Shown: positions 1 to 9,259, numbered from the stretch's first letter. The stretch: DNA of 64,000 nucleotides from Streptomyces sp. McG3 (GCF_018619185.1 NZ_JAAXYC010000001.1:61645-125644); one strand, 5' to 3'. Made by a program: numbers and translations. The notes: a model not told the origin generated them from the sequence alone.

Positions 1-2780
1 CCGGGGTCGACCTGCTGCGGGGTGGTGACCAGGCCCGGCAGCTCCAGGCTGGACTCGGCGGGGGTCTGTACGTCCATCATCACCTGGAACAGCGGGTTCC
101 TGGCGAGCGAACGCTCCGGGTTGAGCGCCTCGACGAGACGCTCGAAGGGCACGTCCTGGTTGGCGTGCGCGGACAGCGACATCTCCCGGGCGCGGTCGAT
201 GAGTTCGCCGACGCTCGGGTTGCCGGAGAGGTCGTTGCGGAACACCACGGTGTTCACGAAGCAGCCGACGAGGCCGTCGAGGCTCGCGTCGCCGCGACCG
301 GCGACGGCGCTGCCCAGCGGGATGTCCTCCCCGGCCCCGAGCTTGCCCAGGAGCACGGCGACCGCGCTCTGCAGCACCATGAAGAGGCTGGCGCGGTGCG
401 CGTGCCCGAGGTCGGTGAGCCGGCGGTGCAGCGTGGCGTCGATGTCGAAGCGGACGATGTCGCCGCGCTGGCTCAGCTCGCTGGGCCGTCGCCGGTCGAG
501 GGGCAGTTCCAGCTCCTCGGGCAGCCCGGCCAGCGCCTGCTTCCAGTGGTCGAGCTGGCGGGCCAGGGTGCTGTCCGGGTCGCTCTCGTCGCCCAGCTCC
601 GACTGCTGCCACAGGGTGTAGTCGGCGTACTGGACCGGCATCGGCTCGAAGGCCGGCGGCTCACCGGAGGTGCGGGCCGTGTAGGCGAGGCCGAGGTCAC
701 GGGCGAGCGGGGCCAGGGACAGGCCGTCGGCGACGATGTGGTGCAGGACGATCAGCAGGACGTGGTCCTCGGGTCCGAGGACCAGCAACCGGGGCCGTAC
801 GGCGAGCCCTTCGGTCAGGTCGAAGCCCTCGGCCACCACCTCGGCGACGGCCGCGTCCACGGTGGCGGCGTCGGCGGGCGACTCCGTGAGCACCACCTCC
901 GCCGCGGCCTCGGCGGGCGGGAGGACGTGCTGGCGCGGCGTCCCGTCCGTCTCGGGGAACGTCGTCCGCAGGCTCTCGTGGCGGGCGAGGACGTCCTGGA
1001 ACGCCGCGGCGAGCGCGGCCCGGTCCAGCCGGCCGGTCAGCCGGAGCGCGAGCCCCATGTTGTAGGCGCCGCTGGGTCCCTGGAGCCGGTTCACCAGCCA
1101 CAGGCGCTGCTGGGTGAGGGAGAGCGGGAGCACGGCGGGGCGGGCGAGGGGCTCCAGGGCGCGCCGGCGGGTGGCGGTCCGGCCGAGGCGGCCGGCGAGG
1201 GCGGCGACGGTGGGGGTCTCGAAGACGGTACGGATGGAGAGTTCCGCCCCGAAGGTCTCGCGGATCCGGCCGAGCAGCCGGATCGCGGTGAGGGAGTGCC
1301 CGCCGAGGGCGAAGAAGTCGTCGTCGACGCCCACCCGTCCGACCGTGAGCACCTCGGCGACCAGCGCGCAGAGCCTCTCCTCGCGCGCGGTCCGCGGGGC
1401 GCGGTAGGGCGCCGGGGCCTGCGCGGCGACGGCGTCCCCGGTGTCCTTCGGGGGAACCCAGCCGACGGGCGCGCCGGTGACGACGGAGTCCAGCCGGTCG
1501 TCCGGTCCGGCGGCGGCCAGGGCGGTGAGGAAGCCGGTGAGCGCGTCGCTGTGGCCGGTCACCGACTCCTCGCTGTAGAGATCGGCGTTGGCGTGGAGGT
1601 CGAGGAGGAAGCCCGCGTCGGGCGTCCGGTTGTCGACGATCAGGGAGAGGTCTTCCTCGGGCCCGACGGAGAAGCCGCGCACGGTCGCGGGGCGCCCGGC
1701 GAAGGAGAGCTGCTCGCCGTACATGATGAGGTTGATCTCGGGGCCCCACAGCCGCTTCCGGTCGCCGACGCGGCCGAGGTCGCGGTGGATGTCCTCGTAG
1801 CGGTAGCGCTGGTGCCGCAGCGCCCCGTGGATCTCCTCGCTCACCGACCGGAGGAAGGCTCCCACGGTGCCGGACGGCACGGGGTTCAGCCGCAGCGGCA
1901 GGGCGTTGGACACCATGCCCGGGGTGCGCCTGCTCGCGGCGGACCTGGCGCTGACGGCCAGCCCGAGCACGAGGTCGTCGGTGCCGGTCAGCTGCCCGAG
2001 GTGCGCGGCGATGCCGGCGACGACCACGGAGGGCCAGCCGACCCGGGTCTCCCGGGCGAGGTCGCGCAGCGCCTCGGCGTGCTCGGGTGCGACCGGTCCG
2101 GTCCGGCGGATGTGGTCGGTGGGCACGCGGGAGGGGCGGCCGGCGAGGGTGACCGGTTCGGCGGCACCGGCCAGGCGCTCCGACCAGTACCCGCGGTCGG
2201 CGGTGAACTGCTCGGAACGCCGGTAGTCGGTGTCGAGGCCGACGAGCTCCGCCAGCGTGCCGAAGGTGCTCGGCCGCGGCTCCTCGCCGGCCGCCAGGGC
2301 CGAGTAGAGGGCCGCGACCCGGGACACGATCAGGGACCAGCTGTAGCCGTCGACGACGGTGTGGTGGACCCGGCTGAACCAGGTGTAGCGGTCGGCGCCC
2401 AGCTTGAGGAGGCCGAAGGTGAACAGCGGCCCGTCGGCGAGACGCACCGGCTCCCGCACCCGGGCCAGCATCCACTCCTCGGCGCGGGCGGCGGGGTCGG
2501 CGTCGGCGCTGACGTCGACGTGGTGCAGCGGCCGGTCCAGGCTCTCCGCCACCGACTGCACGGGCCCGTCGGCTCCGGCCCGGAAGCCGACCCGCAGGGT
2601 CTCGGCCTCGTCGACGACGCGGCGCAGCGCGGCCTCGAAGAGGGAAACATCGATCTCGCCCCGTATCTCGACGCATTCGGCGATGCTGTACATCGGATTG
2701 TCCGGATTCACCTGCTGCGCGAGCCACATTCCGTGCTGAGCGGCCGTCAGCGGCAAATGGAATCCATTCCGATCAGCCAT
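1..2780 (-). CDS. Nonribosomal peptide synthetase, partial: C-PCP-C...
   Basis: Reading leftwards this frame stays open for 926 residues and leaves the window, so the C-terminus is missing. Domains in order: a condensation domain (about residues 1-450, active-site HHTVVDG near residue 137), a peptidyl carrier domain (about 460-540, LGGHSL with the phosphopantetheine Ser near 493), and a second condensation domain from about 555 (HHIVADG near 680). No adenylation domain lies between the first C and the PCP, so that carrier must be loaded in trans or be idle. Start: the ATG at 2780 lies 9 nt after GGAG; an in-frame ATG at 2786 is only 3 nt from it. The P450/oxygenase genes upstream on the same strand are plausible tailoring partners, but a terminator hairpin separates them. 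The product cannot be predicted. Confidence 0.93.
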   Translation of the reverse strand, partial: MADRNGFHLPLTAAQHGMWLAQQVNPDNPMYSIAECVEIRGEIDVSLFEAALRRVVDEAETLRVGFRAGADGPVQSVAESLDRPLHHVDVSADADPAARAEEWMLARVREPVRLADGPLFTFGLLKLGADRYTWFSRVHHTVVDGYSWSLIVSRVAALYSALAAGEEPRPSTFGTLAELVGLDTDYRRSEQFTADRGYWSERLAGAAEPVTLAGRPSRVPTDHIRRTGPVAPEHAEALRDLARETRVGWPSVVVAGIAAHLGQLTGTDDLVLGLAVSARSAASRRTPGMVSNALPLRLNPVPSGTVGAFLRSVSEEIHGALRHQRYRYEDIHRDLGRVGDRKRLWGPEINLIMYGEQLSFAGRPATVRGFSVGPEEDLSLIVDNRTPDAGFLLDLHANADLYSEESVTGHSDALTGFLTALAAAGPDDRLDSVVTGAPVGWVPPKDTGDAVAAQAPAPYRAPRTAREERLCALVAEVLTVGRVGVDDDFFALGGHSLTAIRLLGRIRETFGAELSIRTVFETPTVAALAGRLGRTATRRRALEPLARPAVLPLSLTQQRLWLVNRLQGPSGAYNMGLALRLTGRLDRAALAAAFQDVLARHESLRTTFPETDGTPRQHVLPPAEAAAEVVLTESPADAATVDAAVAEVVAEGFDLTEGLAVRPRLLVLGPEDHVLLIVLHHIVADGLSLAPLARDLGLAYTARTSGEPPAFEPMPVQYADYTLWQQSELGDESDPDSTLARQLDHWKQALAGLPEELELPLDRRRPSELSQRGDIVRFDIDATLHRRLTDLGHAHRASLFMVLQSAVAVLLGKLGAGEDIPLGSAVAGRGDASLDGLVGCFVNTVVFRNDLSGNPSVGELIDRAREMSLSAHANQDVPFERLVEALNPERSLARNPLFQVMMDVQTPAESSLELPGLVTTPQQVDP

Positions 2781-2989
2781 TTCCATTCACTCCGATTGAG
2801 TAGACGCGTCGAAACCGGCAGAAGATCGCTCACCGATAGGCACGGCAGTCGCGACCCGGACCACACTACGAATCAATGGGAGGCGCTCCACCAACTCATG
2901 AAAAACTTCGATCCACCGGGATCCACGTATCGAAGAATGCTCATCGCGCTTTACACCGGGCCTCCGCACGGCGGGGCTCCGGACATGGC

Positions 2990-3023
2990 GCGTGCCCCGC
3001 TCCTGGGGAGGAACGGGGCACGC
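2990..3023 (-). terminator. Terminator hairpin after the P450 gene
   Basis: A perfect 10-bp stem (2990-2999 with 3014-3023) encloses a 14-nt loop, about 30 nt past the P450 stop codon. It separates the RHS-oxygenase-P450 unit from the NRPS gene. There is no clear U-tract, as is common in Streptomyces. Confidence 0.7.
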
Positions 3024-3051
3024 TTCCAGCAGGACTCGCAGGGTGGGGACC

Positions 3052-4278
3052 CTACGGAACCGGCCGCAGGGAGACGGGCAGACTGCTGTACCCGTGCAGG
3101 AAGTTGGAGTGGATCGGCCGGGCCGGGGCGGTGGGCTCCATCTCGGCGACATGGGTACGCAGGGCGGTCAGCAGGGCGTGGATCTCGCCCCGGCCCAGAT
3201 AGGCGCCGAGGCAGAAATGCGGCCCGTACCCGAACGACACATGCTTGTTGGGCGTCCTCCCCAGGTCGAACTCCTCAGGACGGTCGAACACCGTCTCGTC
3301 GTAGTTGGCCGAACTGTTCCAGAGCGTGACGACGTCCCCGGCGCGGATCGTCCGGCCGCCGATCTCCACATCCGTCAGCGCGCGGCGGCCGAAGTGCATG
3401 GCCGGGGTGACCCAGCGCAGCACCTCCTCGACGGCGCTCTCGACGGAGACCTCCCCCGAGACGAGGCGCCGCCACTGGTCGGGGTGCTCCATCAGCTCGT
3501 GCACCGCGCAGATCATCGACAGCCGGCTGGTCTCGTCGCCGCCGATGATGACGCTGTAGCAGTTGAAGACGATCTCCTGCTCGGTGAGCGGCTTCCCGTC
3601 GATGGTCGACGTGGCCAGCACGCTCACCACGTCGTCGCGCGGATCCTCCCGCCGGATCTCCGCCAGCTCCGAGAAGTAGTAGAGGAGTTCGTTGCGGGCG
3701 ACCACCGACTCCTCGGCCGACTGCCCGGCCTCCTCGGCACTGAGGGCCTGCTTGGTCAGGGAGAGCAGATAGTCGCGGTCGGCGGCGGGCGCGCCCAGCA
3801 GGTCGGCGATGGTGGCCATGGGAATGTGCTCCGCGACGTCCTGCGCGAAGTCGCACTGCCCGCGGCCCACGGCCTCCCGCACGAGCCGGTCGGCCCTGCG
3901 GCGCACGCCGTCGACGACGGAGGCGAGGAGCCGCGGCGAGAAGGCCTTGAGCAGCAGGTTGCGCAGCTCCCGGTGGCGGCGGCCGTCGGTGACCGCCAGC
4001 ATCTGCCCCGCGGCCGAGTCGCCGCCCTCCAGGAGGGTGGCGAGGACGTTGCCCCGCTCGGAGGTGAACCGCTTGTTGTCCCGGTAGACCTCCATGACGT
4101 CCCGGTAGCGGGACAGGACCCAGAAGCCGGGCACCTGACGGCCCTCGACGGGATGCCAGTGGACCGGGCTGTGGGACCTGAACTCCTGCCACAGGCCGAC
4201 CAGGTCGTCCTTGCGGTCGAGGAAGGTCTGCGGGTCCGTGAGGTCGACGCCGTTCAGCGTGGTCGTGGCCGTCGTCAT
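3052..4278 (-). CDS. Cytochrome P450 (tailoring monooxygenase)
   Basis: A 408-residue bacterial class I P450. The heme loop FGYGPHFCLG places the thiolate ligand at Cys356, and the K-helix EEVLR (ExxR) is present. The I-helix reads GGDETSR where most family members have (A/G)GxDTT; such acid/threonine variation is seen in P450s acting on carrier-bound or unusual substrates. The start ATG overlaps the stop of the oxygenase gene by four bases (ATGA), indicating translational coupling. No ferredoxin or reductase gene is nearby, so redox partners must come from elsewhere. Likely role: hydroxylation or other oxidation of an NRPS-bound or released intermediate. The substrate is unknown. Confidence 0.93.
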   Translation of the reverse strand: MTTATTTLNGVDLTDPQTFLDRKDDLVGLWQEFRSHSPVHWHPVEGRQVPGFWVLSRYRDVMEVYRDNKRFTSERGNVLATLLEGGDSAAGQMLAVTDGRRHRELRNLLLKAFSPRLLASVVDGVRRRADRLVREAVGRGQCDFAQDVAEHIPMATIADLLGAPAADRDYLLSLTKQALSAEEAGQSAEESVVARNELLYYFSELAEIRREDPRDDVVSVLATSTIDGKPLTEQEIVFNCYSVIIGGDETSRLSMICAVHELMEHPDQWRRLVSGEVSVESAVEEVLRWVTPAMHFGRRALTDVEIGGRTIRAGDVVTLWNSSANYDETVFDRPEEFDLGRTPNKHVSFGYGPHFCLGAYLGRGEIHALLTALRTHVAEMEPTAPARPIHSNFLHGYSSLPVSLRPVP

Positions 4279-5252
4279 GCCCCGGCCGTCTCGCGCTGGG
4301 TCATGGCCACCAGGACCTTGCGGTCGCCGGTGAAGGGCCGGCGGCCGTGCGAGGTGAGGAGGTTGTCGATCATCAGGAGGTCGCCGGTGTTCCAGGTCTC
4401 GGCGAGGGTGATCTCGTCGTACACGCCGAGGATCGTGGCGATCTCGTCGGCGGTGATGGGCGTGCCGTCGCCGTAGTAGGCGTTGCGCGGCAGCCCGTCC
4501 TCGCCGCAGATCTCCAGCAGCCCCTCGCGCACCGCGTCGGGCAGCGCGTTGACGTGGAAGAGGTGCGCCTGGTTGAACCAGACCTTCTGCCCGGTGACGG
4601 GGTGCGCCAGCACCGCGGGGCGCCGCTGCCGGGTGCGCAGCACGTCGCCGTCCCACCGCGTCTCGATGCCGTGGTCCGAGCAGTAGCTCTCGACGTAGCC
4701 CTTGTCGTCGCTCTGGAACCCCTCCTGCCAGGACAGGCCCATTCCGGTGCGGTAGGTGCGGGTGTAGAGCACCCCCTTCTCCTCGAACCGCCTTACCAGG
4801 GCGGCCGGGAGACGGTCGAGTACGGCGGTGCTGTCGGCGACCGGGGTCTCCCCGCCGGTCTCCGCGGCGAGCGCGCAGAAGAAGAAGACGTTGTGCGGCC
4901 AGTTCTCCGAGTACGCGCTCTCGTTGTGCTGCGGGATGCTCTGGTCCTTCGGGTACTCGGTCGAGGTGTAGACCTTGCCGGTGACCCTGCTGCGCGGCGT
5001 GGAGCGCTCGTTGTACTCCAGGGTGCGGCCGCCGACCTCCTCGGCTATCTCGGCGAGTTCGGCCTGCTCGACCAGCCCGCTGCTCTTGACCATGACGGCC
5101 GCGTGCTCGTACATCGCCGACCGCAGGGCCTGCGCGTTGGCCGTGAACCAGTCGCGGTGGTCACCGCCCGCGGTGGGCCGCACCCGCACCATGCGGCTGC
5201 CGTGGTGCTCCAGGATCTCGGTGTCGGCGTCGGTAAAGGGCGTCTTCGTCAT
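4275..5252 (-). CDS. Fe(II)/2-oxoglutarate-dependent oxygenase, TauD/SyrP type
   Basis: A 325-residue TauD/TfdA-fold protein. The iron triad is visible as H109-x-E111 (in QHNESAYS) and distal His302 (LTSHGRRPF), with an Arg shortly after it suited to bind 2-oxoglutarate. Glu replaces the usual Asp in the HxD/E motif, as in the SyrP, AsnO and VioC group that beta-hydroxylates amino acids, often on carrier proteins. It lies between the RHS gene and the P450 with 4-bp ATGA overlaps at both ends, so the three proteins are probably made together. A role in beta-hydroxylating an Asp, Asn, Arg or similar residue is inference. The substrate could be an NRPS-tethered amino acid or, more speculatively, the RHS protein itself. 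Confidence 0.9.
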   Translation of the reverse strand: MTKTPFTDADTEILEHHGSRMVRVRPTAGGDHRDWFTANAQALRSAMYEHAAVMVKSSGLVEQAELAEIAEEVGGRTLEYNERSTPRSRVTGKVYTSTEYPKDQSIPQHNESAYSENWPHNVFFFCALAAETGGETPVADSTAVLDRLPAALVRRFEEKGVLYTRTYRTGMGLSWQEGFQSDDKGYVESYCSDHGIETRWDGDVLRTRQRRPAVLAHPVTGQKVWFNQAHLFHVNALPDAVREGLLEICGEDGLPRNAYYGDGTPITADEIATILGVYDEITLAETWNTGDLLMIDNLLTSHGRRPFTGDRKVLVAMTQRETAGA

Positions 5253-8200
5253 TCCGTCTCCACGTCCAGGTCGTAGCCATTGATGCTCGTGCGGTTGACC
5301 GGATCACCGGCCGCGTACTCGTAGGGGTTGAGGAAGGGGCCGCCGGACACCGGGGCGGAGAACCGGCCGAACGCGGTGTTCAGCACACGGGTGTCGAGCA
5401 CCACGTTGTACAGCGCGCCCTCGTGCTCGGTGCCCACCTGGTACTGGCCGAGCCATCCGTAGTCGAAGTCGCCCGGCAGGTTGTCCGGCAGGTGCTCGCG
5501 GTCGGCCGTTCCGTCCGCCCGGAGCGCCTCGCCGTACAGGCCGTACCGGTACAGGTCGCCCTGCTGCCGGCCGGTGTCCCCGGCGACGAGGAACAGGTCG
5601 CCGCGGACCGTCGGTGCGCTCCACGTCGTCGTCCGGCCGTCCGCCGGAGCCCCGGTGGCGTGGGAGAGGACGACGCCGCCCGGCAGCCCGATCACCCGGG
5701 TCAGCAGCCGCCCGTCCTCGCCGAACACCAGGTCGGGAGAGGGGTCGTTGATGTCGGTGTGGCCGTAGCCGACGGTCTCGGAGCCCTCGTCGGTCGTGGC
5801 GGTACGGGTCAGGAAGCGGTCGGCGATGTCCTTGACGTAGCCGACGTCGGCCGCGCCGGGTCCCGTCACGGCGACGCCGATGTGCCGCTCGACCGCGTCC
5901 TGGCGCTGCGTGTGCTTCGCGCCGCCGGACCGGTAGCCGGTGAGGTGCCCGTTGAGGCCGTACGCCGTGTCGGTGACGGGGGCGTCGCCGGTGGTCGCGA
6001 GCAGCCGGTCGGCGTCGTCGTAGCAGTAGCCGGTGACCGTGCTCCCGTCGGCGGTGCGGTCGGTGAGCCGGACGACGTTGCCGTTGGCCCCGGCGTTGGC
6101 GCGGGCGCCGGCCGGGCACTCCGCGGGCGCGGGTGCGGTGAAGTCACGGGTGTACGTGTGTCCCGTGAGCCGGGCCTCGACGAGCCGGCCCGCCGCGTCG
6201 TAGCGGAAGTCGGGTCCGTCGGGCCCGCCCTCCTCGCCCGTGAGGAACTCGTCCACCACGGCGCCCGACCGCGAGCGGGTGACCGCGCTGGTCCGCTCCG
6301 TCCCGTCCGCGAGGACCCAGTTCTTGGCGGTGATCCGCCCGGCCTCGTCGCGGGCCACGGAGAGCCGCATGCCGTTGGCGTAGCGCACGCTCCGCAGCGA
6401 GCCCGCGTCGTCGTGCGCGGTCGAGGCGAGCTGCCTGCCGTCCAGCACGACCGCCAGGACCCGGCCGGCGTCGTCGTACCGCGTCCGCTGGGTCTGGGTG
6501 GCGCCGGACGGCGGCGTCACCTGCTGGAGTTCGGCCCGCCCGGCCCGGTCGTACGCGGTACGGGTGCGGGTGCCCCGGCCGTCGGTGTAGCTCACGGTGC
6601 GACCGAGCAGGTCGACGGTGCTGGTGACGGAGTGGTCGTGCTGGGTCGCCTTCAGCGTCAGCGGGTCGCCGCCGTGGGCGCTGTCGTAGTCGACGCTCCA
6701 AGCGGGCAGGGCGGCGTTGCCCGGCATGGACATCCGGCTGATCCGGCCCCGGTCGTCGTACGTGACGCAGGTCCAGTCGGGCCCGCCGAAGTTCACCGCG
6801 ACCGGCAGGCCGCGTGCGCTGTAGACGAACTTCTCGACCCGCGCGGTCCCGTCGGCCGCGGTGGGCAGGGTGATGGAGCGGGGCAGACCGCGCTGGGCGA
6901 CCGGGTCGTTCCCGGCGGTGCAGGGGTTGTCCGCGCTCTCCGCCGGCCCGTAGTAGCCGTAGGTCTTGCGGGTGCCGTTGGCGAGGATCTCCGCGACCGG
7001 ACGGAAGGCTTCGTCGAACTCGTATCCCGTGGTCAGGGCGAGGCCGTCGGGGTCGGTGACCAGCGCGGTGGGGAGGCCCATCTCGTTGAGCCGGGTCAGT
7101 GCGACCAGGGGCGGCACTCCGCGGGAGTCCGCCCGTACGGTCGTCAGGCCCTCGGGGCCGAGGGTCGTCGTGGTGGCGGGGACGGCCTCGCAGCCCTTCG
7201 GGGCGGGCGAGACGGGCCGCAGGTCCGGGCCGAAGCACGCGCGCGGTCCCGGGCCGTACTCGCCGACGGGCATGCCGGAGGCGTCGTGGACGGTCGTGGT
7301 CAGCCGGCCCGCCGGATCCGTCGTCGACTCCGGCTGGTCGGCGGCGGTCCAGGTGGACCGGGTGGTGCGCCGGGTGCCGTCGGTGTCCGTCGTCGTGCGG
7401 CCCGCGGTGTCGTGGGTGACCCTGCGGGCCCAGCCCTGCGGGGTCCGCACCCCCGCGACGCCGACCTCCGTGGCGCCCCGGGTGTAGGTGTAGTCGCGTC
7501 GTGGCCGCGCGTCGCCCGTGGCCGCCGTCCCGTCCGGGGCCGGCCCGGTCACCCGGCTCGCCGCGGCCGATCCCGGCCGGTAGTCGATCCGGTACCGGGC
7601 GGCCTCGGTGTCGCGTCCCGCGCCCGCCGCGATCCAGTCCATGACCAGCGGCGGCCGTACGGCCGCGAGCAGATCGCCGGATGTGTAACCGAAGTCGGTG
7701 GTCTCGGTGCCGGGGTTGACGAAGCGGCTCAACTTACCGTTGCGATAGTGCAGTTGGGTGGTGCCGGCGCCGGGCACATGGACCGCGCACACAAAGCCGG
7801 CCGGTGCGGCGGCGTCCGCGCAGTCGTCGCTGCCCGCGTAGCGGAACGTGATCCCGGCGTCCTCGGCGGCCTCGATGCCCGCGGCCGGTCCCGCGGACGC
7901 TTCGGCGTTCCCGCGTCCGGCCCCGGCGGCCGGGCCCTGCCGCGGCGCGTCCGGCGCGGTCGCGCCGGCGGCCCCGGGGGCCGTGACGGCCCGAGGCGAA
8001 ACCTGAGCGCCCGGAGCACCCGAAGAGCCCGGGGTGCCCGGAGCACGCGAAGCGCCCGGAGCGCCCGCCGGGGCGTCGCCGCCCTGTCCGGCGGCCGCGG
8101 GGGTGACGGTCCAGCCCGGCGGAAGCACCTCGGCGTCCGTCCGCAGCCAGGACGCGGGTACGGGCGCGCTGCGCCCGGCCCGGGAGGCCCACAGCCCGAC

Positions 8201-9259
8201 CTGCCGGCCGTTCGCCGGGCGTCGATGCTCGACCTGGACGGCGTACGAGCGGCCGGACTCCAGCCTCACCGGACGGCCGTAGGCCGGGCGGTCGCCCGAG
8301 GCGTCGGCGCCCTTCCAGTCGTCGAGGAGCGGCTTGCCGTCGACCAGGATCCTGAGACCCCCGTCGTAGGCGCCGCCGAGCCGGTACGTCCCGTCGGCGG
8401 GCACGGTGAGCCGGCCGGTCCACGCGACCCGGAACGCGGCGTCCGGCTCCGTGTCGGGCAGGGCGCTCCCGCCGCCCCAGCGGAAGTCGACGCGGGCGTC
8501 GGCGCGTACGGCTCCGGGCTTCTCGTCCGCGCCGATCCCGGCAGCCGAGTCGCCCGCGTAGTACGAGCCGGTGAGGCCCGACGACGCGGCCACGGCCTGG
8601 GAGTTGTACGTGAAGGTCGCGCCCAGGGGGCCGGCGCCGGTGGACGCCTGGGCCGTGTCGACGGAGGCGGTCGCGTTGCCGGTGGCCAGGTTCACCGTGA
8701 CCGGACCGAGTGCGTCCGTGGGGGCCGGGCCGCCCTCCGGCTGCGCCCCGAGCCGTTGGTTCACCGTGAAGCCCCGGGCGGCGGCGTCCTCACCGACCCG
8801 GCCGGAGGAGTCCTTGGTCCGCACGGTCCAGGTGTACCGGCCGCCGTCCTTCAGGACTCCTGCAGGAACCTGCCAGCGGGGCGAGGAGACCCAGCCCGAG
8901 GAGGTGACCTGACCGGTGCGGGGGGTGTCGCCGGTCGCCACCACGAACTCGTAACGGGCCCTGCCCGCACGGCGGTCGGCGACCAGCTCCGGCCGGACGC
9001 CGCTCAGCACCGCCCCGTCGGCCGGTCCGGTCGCCGCCGCCCGCGCGGCGCCCTTGACCGGGGCCGTCGTGCCGAACGTCCCGGCGGGCCAGGCCGGCCG
9101 GTCACCGGCGCCGGCCGGGGCGGGCAGCAGCGGCACGCGGGTCGCGTCACCCCTCGCCGCGGTCCCGGCCGAGGCCGGGAACCCCGCGCCGAGCAGCGTG
9201 AACGACAGTGCCGTCGCCCCGGCCGCCGCCAGCGCTCTGATTCTCCTGGTGTGAGCCAT
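5249..9259 (-). CDS. Secreted PA14/RHS-repeat protein lacking a C-terminal toxin domain
   Basis: 1336 residues. An N-terminal signal peptide (MAHTRRIR, then a hydrophobic run to ASAG) is followed by a fibronectin-like/RHS-leader region. A PA14-like carbohydrate-binding domain lies at about 230-370, then a Gly/Ala/Pro-rich linker (about 390-465), then many YD/RHS repeats (YDxxGR type) to the end. The RHS core ends with FGRFSAP and NPYEYAAGDPVNRT, the point where family members usually continue with DPxG and a toxin. Here it reads SING and stops 12 residues after NRT (ending YDLDVETE), so there is no toxin and the second Asp-Pro is missing. The stop overlaps the oxygenase start (ATGA). No immunity gene is adjacent. 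The protein is probably exported; its function in this biosynthetic setting is unknown. Confidence 0.9.
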   Translation of the reverse strand: MAHTRRIRALAAAGATALSFTLLGAGFPASAGTAARGDATRVPLLPAPAGAGDRPAWPAGTFGTTAPVKGAARAAATGPADGAVLSGVRPELVADRRAGRARYEFVVATGDTPRTGQVTSSGWVSSPRWQVPAGVLKDGGRYTWTVRTKDSSGRVGEDAAARGFTVNQRLGAQPEGGPAPTDALGPVTVNLATGNATASVDTAQASTGAGPLGATFTYNSQAVAASSGLTGSYYAGDSAAGIGADEKPGAVRADARVDFRWGGGSALPDTEPDAAFRVAWTGRLTVPADGTYRLGGAYDGGLRILVDGKPLLDDWKGADASGDRPAYGRPVRLESGRSYAVQVEHRRPANGRQVGLWASRAGRSAPVPASWLRTDAEVLPPGWTVTPAAAGQGGDAPAGAPGASRAPGTPGSSGAPGAQVSPRAVTAPGAAGATAPDAPRQGPAAGAGRGNAEASAGPAAGIEAAEDAGITFRYAGSDDCADAAAPAGFVCAVHVPGAGTTQLHYRNGKLSRFVNPGTETTDFGYTSGDLLAAVRPPLVMDWIAAGAGRDTEAARYRIDYRPGSAAASRVTGPAPDGTAATGDARPRRDYTYTRGATEVGVAGVRTPQGWARRVTHDTAGRTTTDTDGTRRTTRSTWTAADQPESTTDPAGRLTTTVHDASGMPVGEYGPGPRACFGPDLRPVSPAPKGCEAVPATTTTLGPEGLTTVRADSRGVPPLVALTRLNEMGLPTALVTDPDGLALTTGYEFDEAFRPVAEILANGTRKTYGYYGPAESADNPCTAGNDPVAQRGLPRSITLPTAADGTARVEKFVYSARGLPVAVNFGGPDWTCVTYDDRGRISRMSMPGNAALPAWSVDYDSAHGGDPLTLKATQHDHSVTSTVDLLGRTVSYTDGRGTRTRTAYDRAGRAELQQVTPPSGATQTQRTRYDDAGRVLAVVLDGRQLASTAHDDAGSLRSVRYANGMRLSVARDEAGRITAKNWVLADGTERTSAVTRSRSGAVVDEFLTGEEGGPDGPDFRYDAAGRLVEARLTGHTYTRDFTAPAPAECPAGARANAGANGNVVRLTDRTADGSTVTGYCYDDADRLLATTGDAPVTDTAYGLNGHLTGYRSGGAKHTQRQDAVERHIGVAVTGPGAADVGYVKDIADRFLTRTATTDEGSETVGYGHTDINDPSPDLVFGEDGRLLTRVIGLPGGVVLSHATGAPADGRTTTWSAPTVRGDLFLVAGDTGRQQGDLYRYGLYGEALRADGTADREHLPDNLPGDFDYGWLGQYQVGTEHEGALYNVVLDTRVLNTAFGRFSAPVSGGPFLNPYEYAAGDPVNRTSINGYDLDVETE

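Noticed and set aside
697..2727. Minus-strand 676-residue frame inside the NRPS
   Set aside because: Arg/Pro-rich out-of-frame translation of the condensation domains; the true frame carries both HHxxxDG motifs and the LGGHSL carrier motif.
165..3329. Long plus-strand open frame across the NRPS
   Set aside because: It is antisense to the NRPS C-PCP-C frame, has no homology-like motifs and shows the Gly/Val/Arg-rich composition of a mirror frame in GC-rich DNA.
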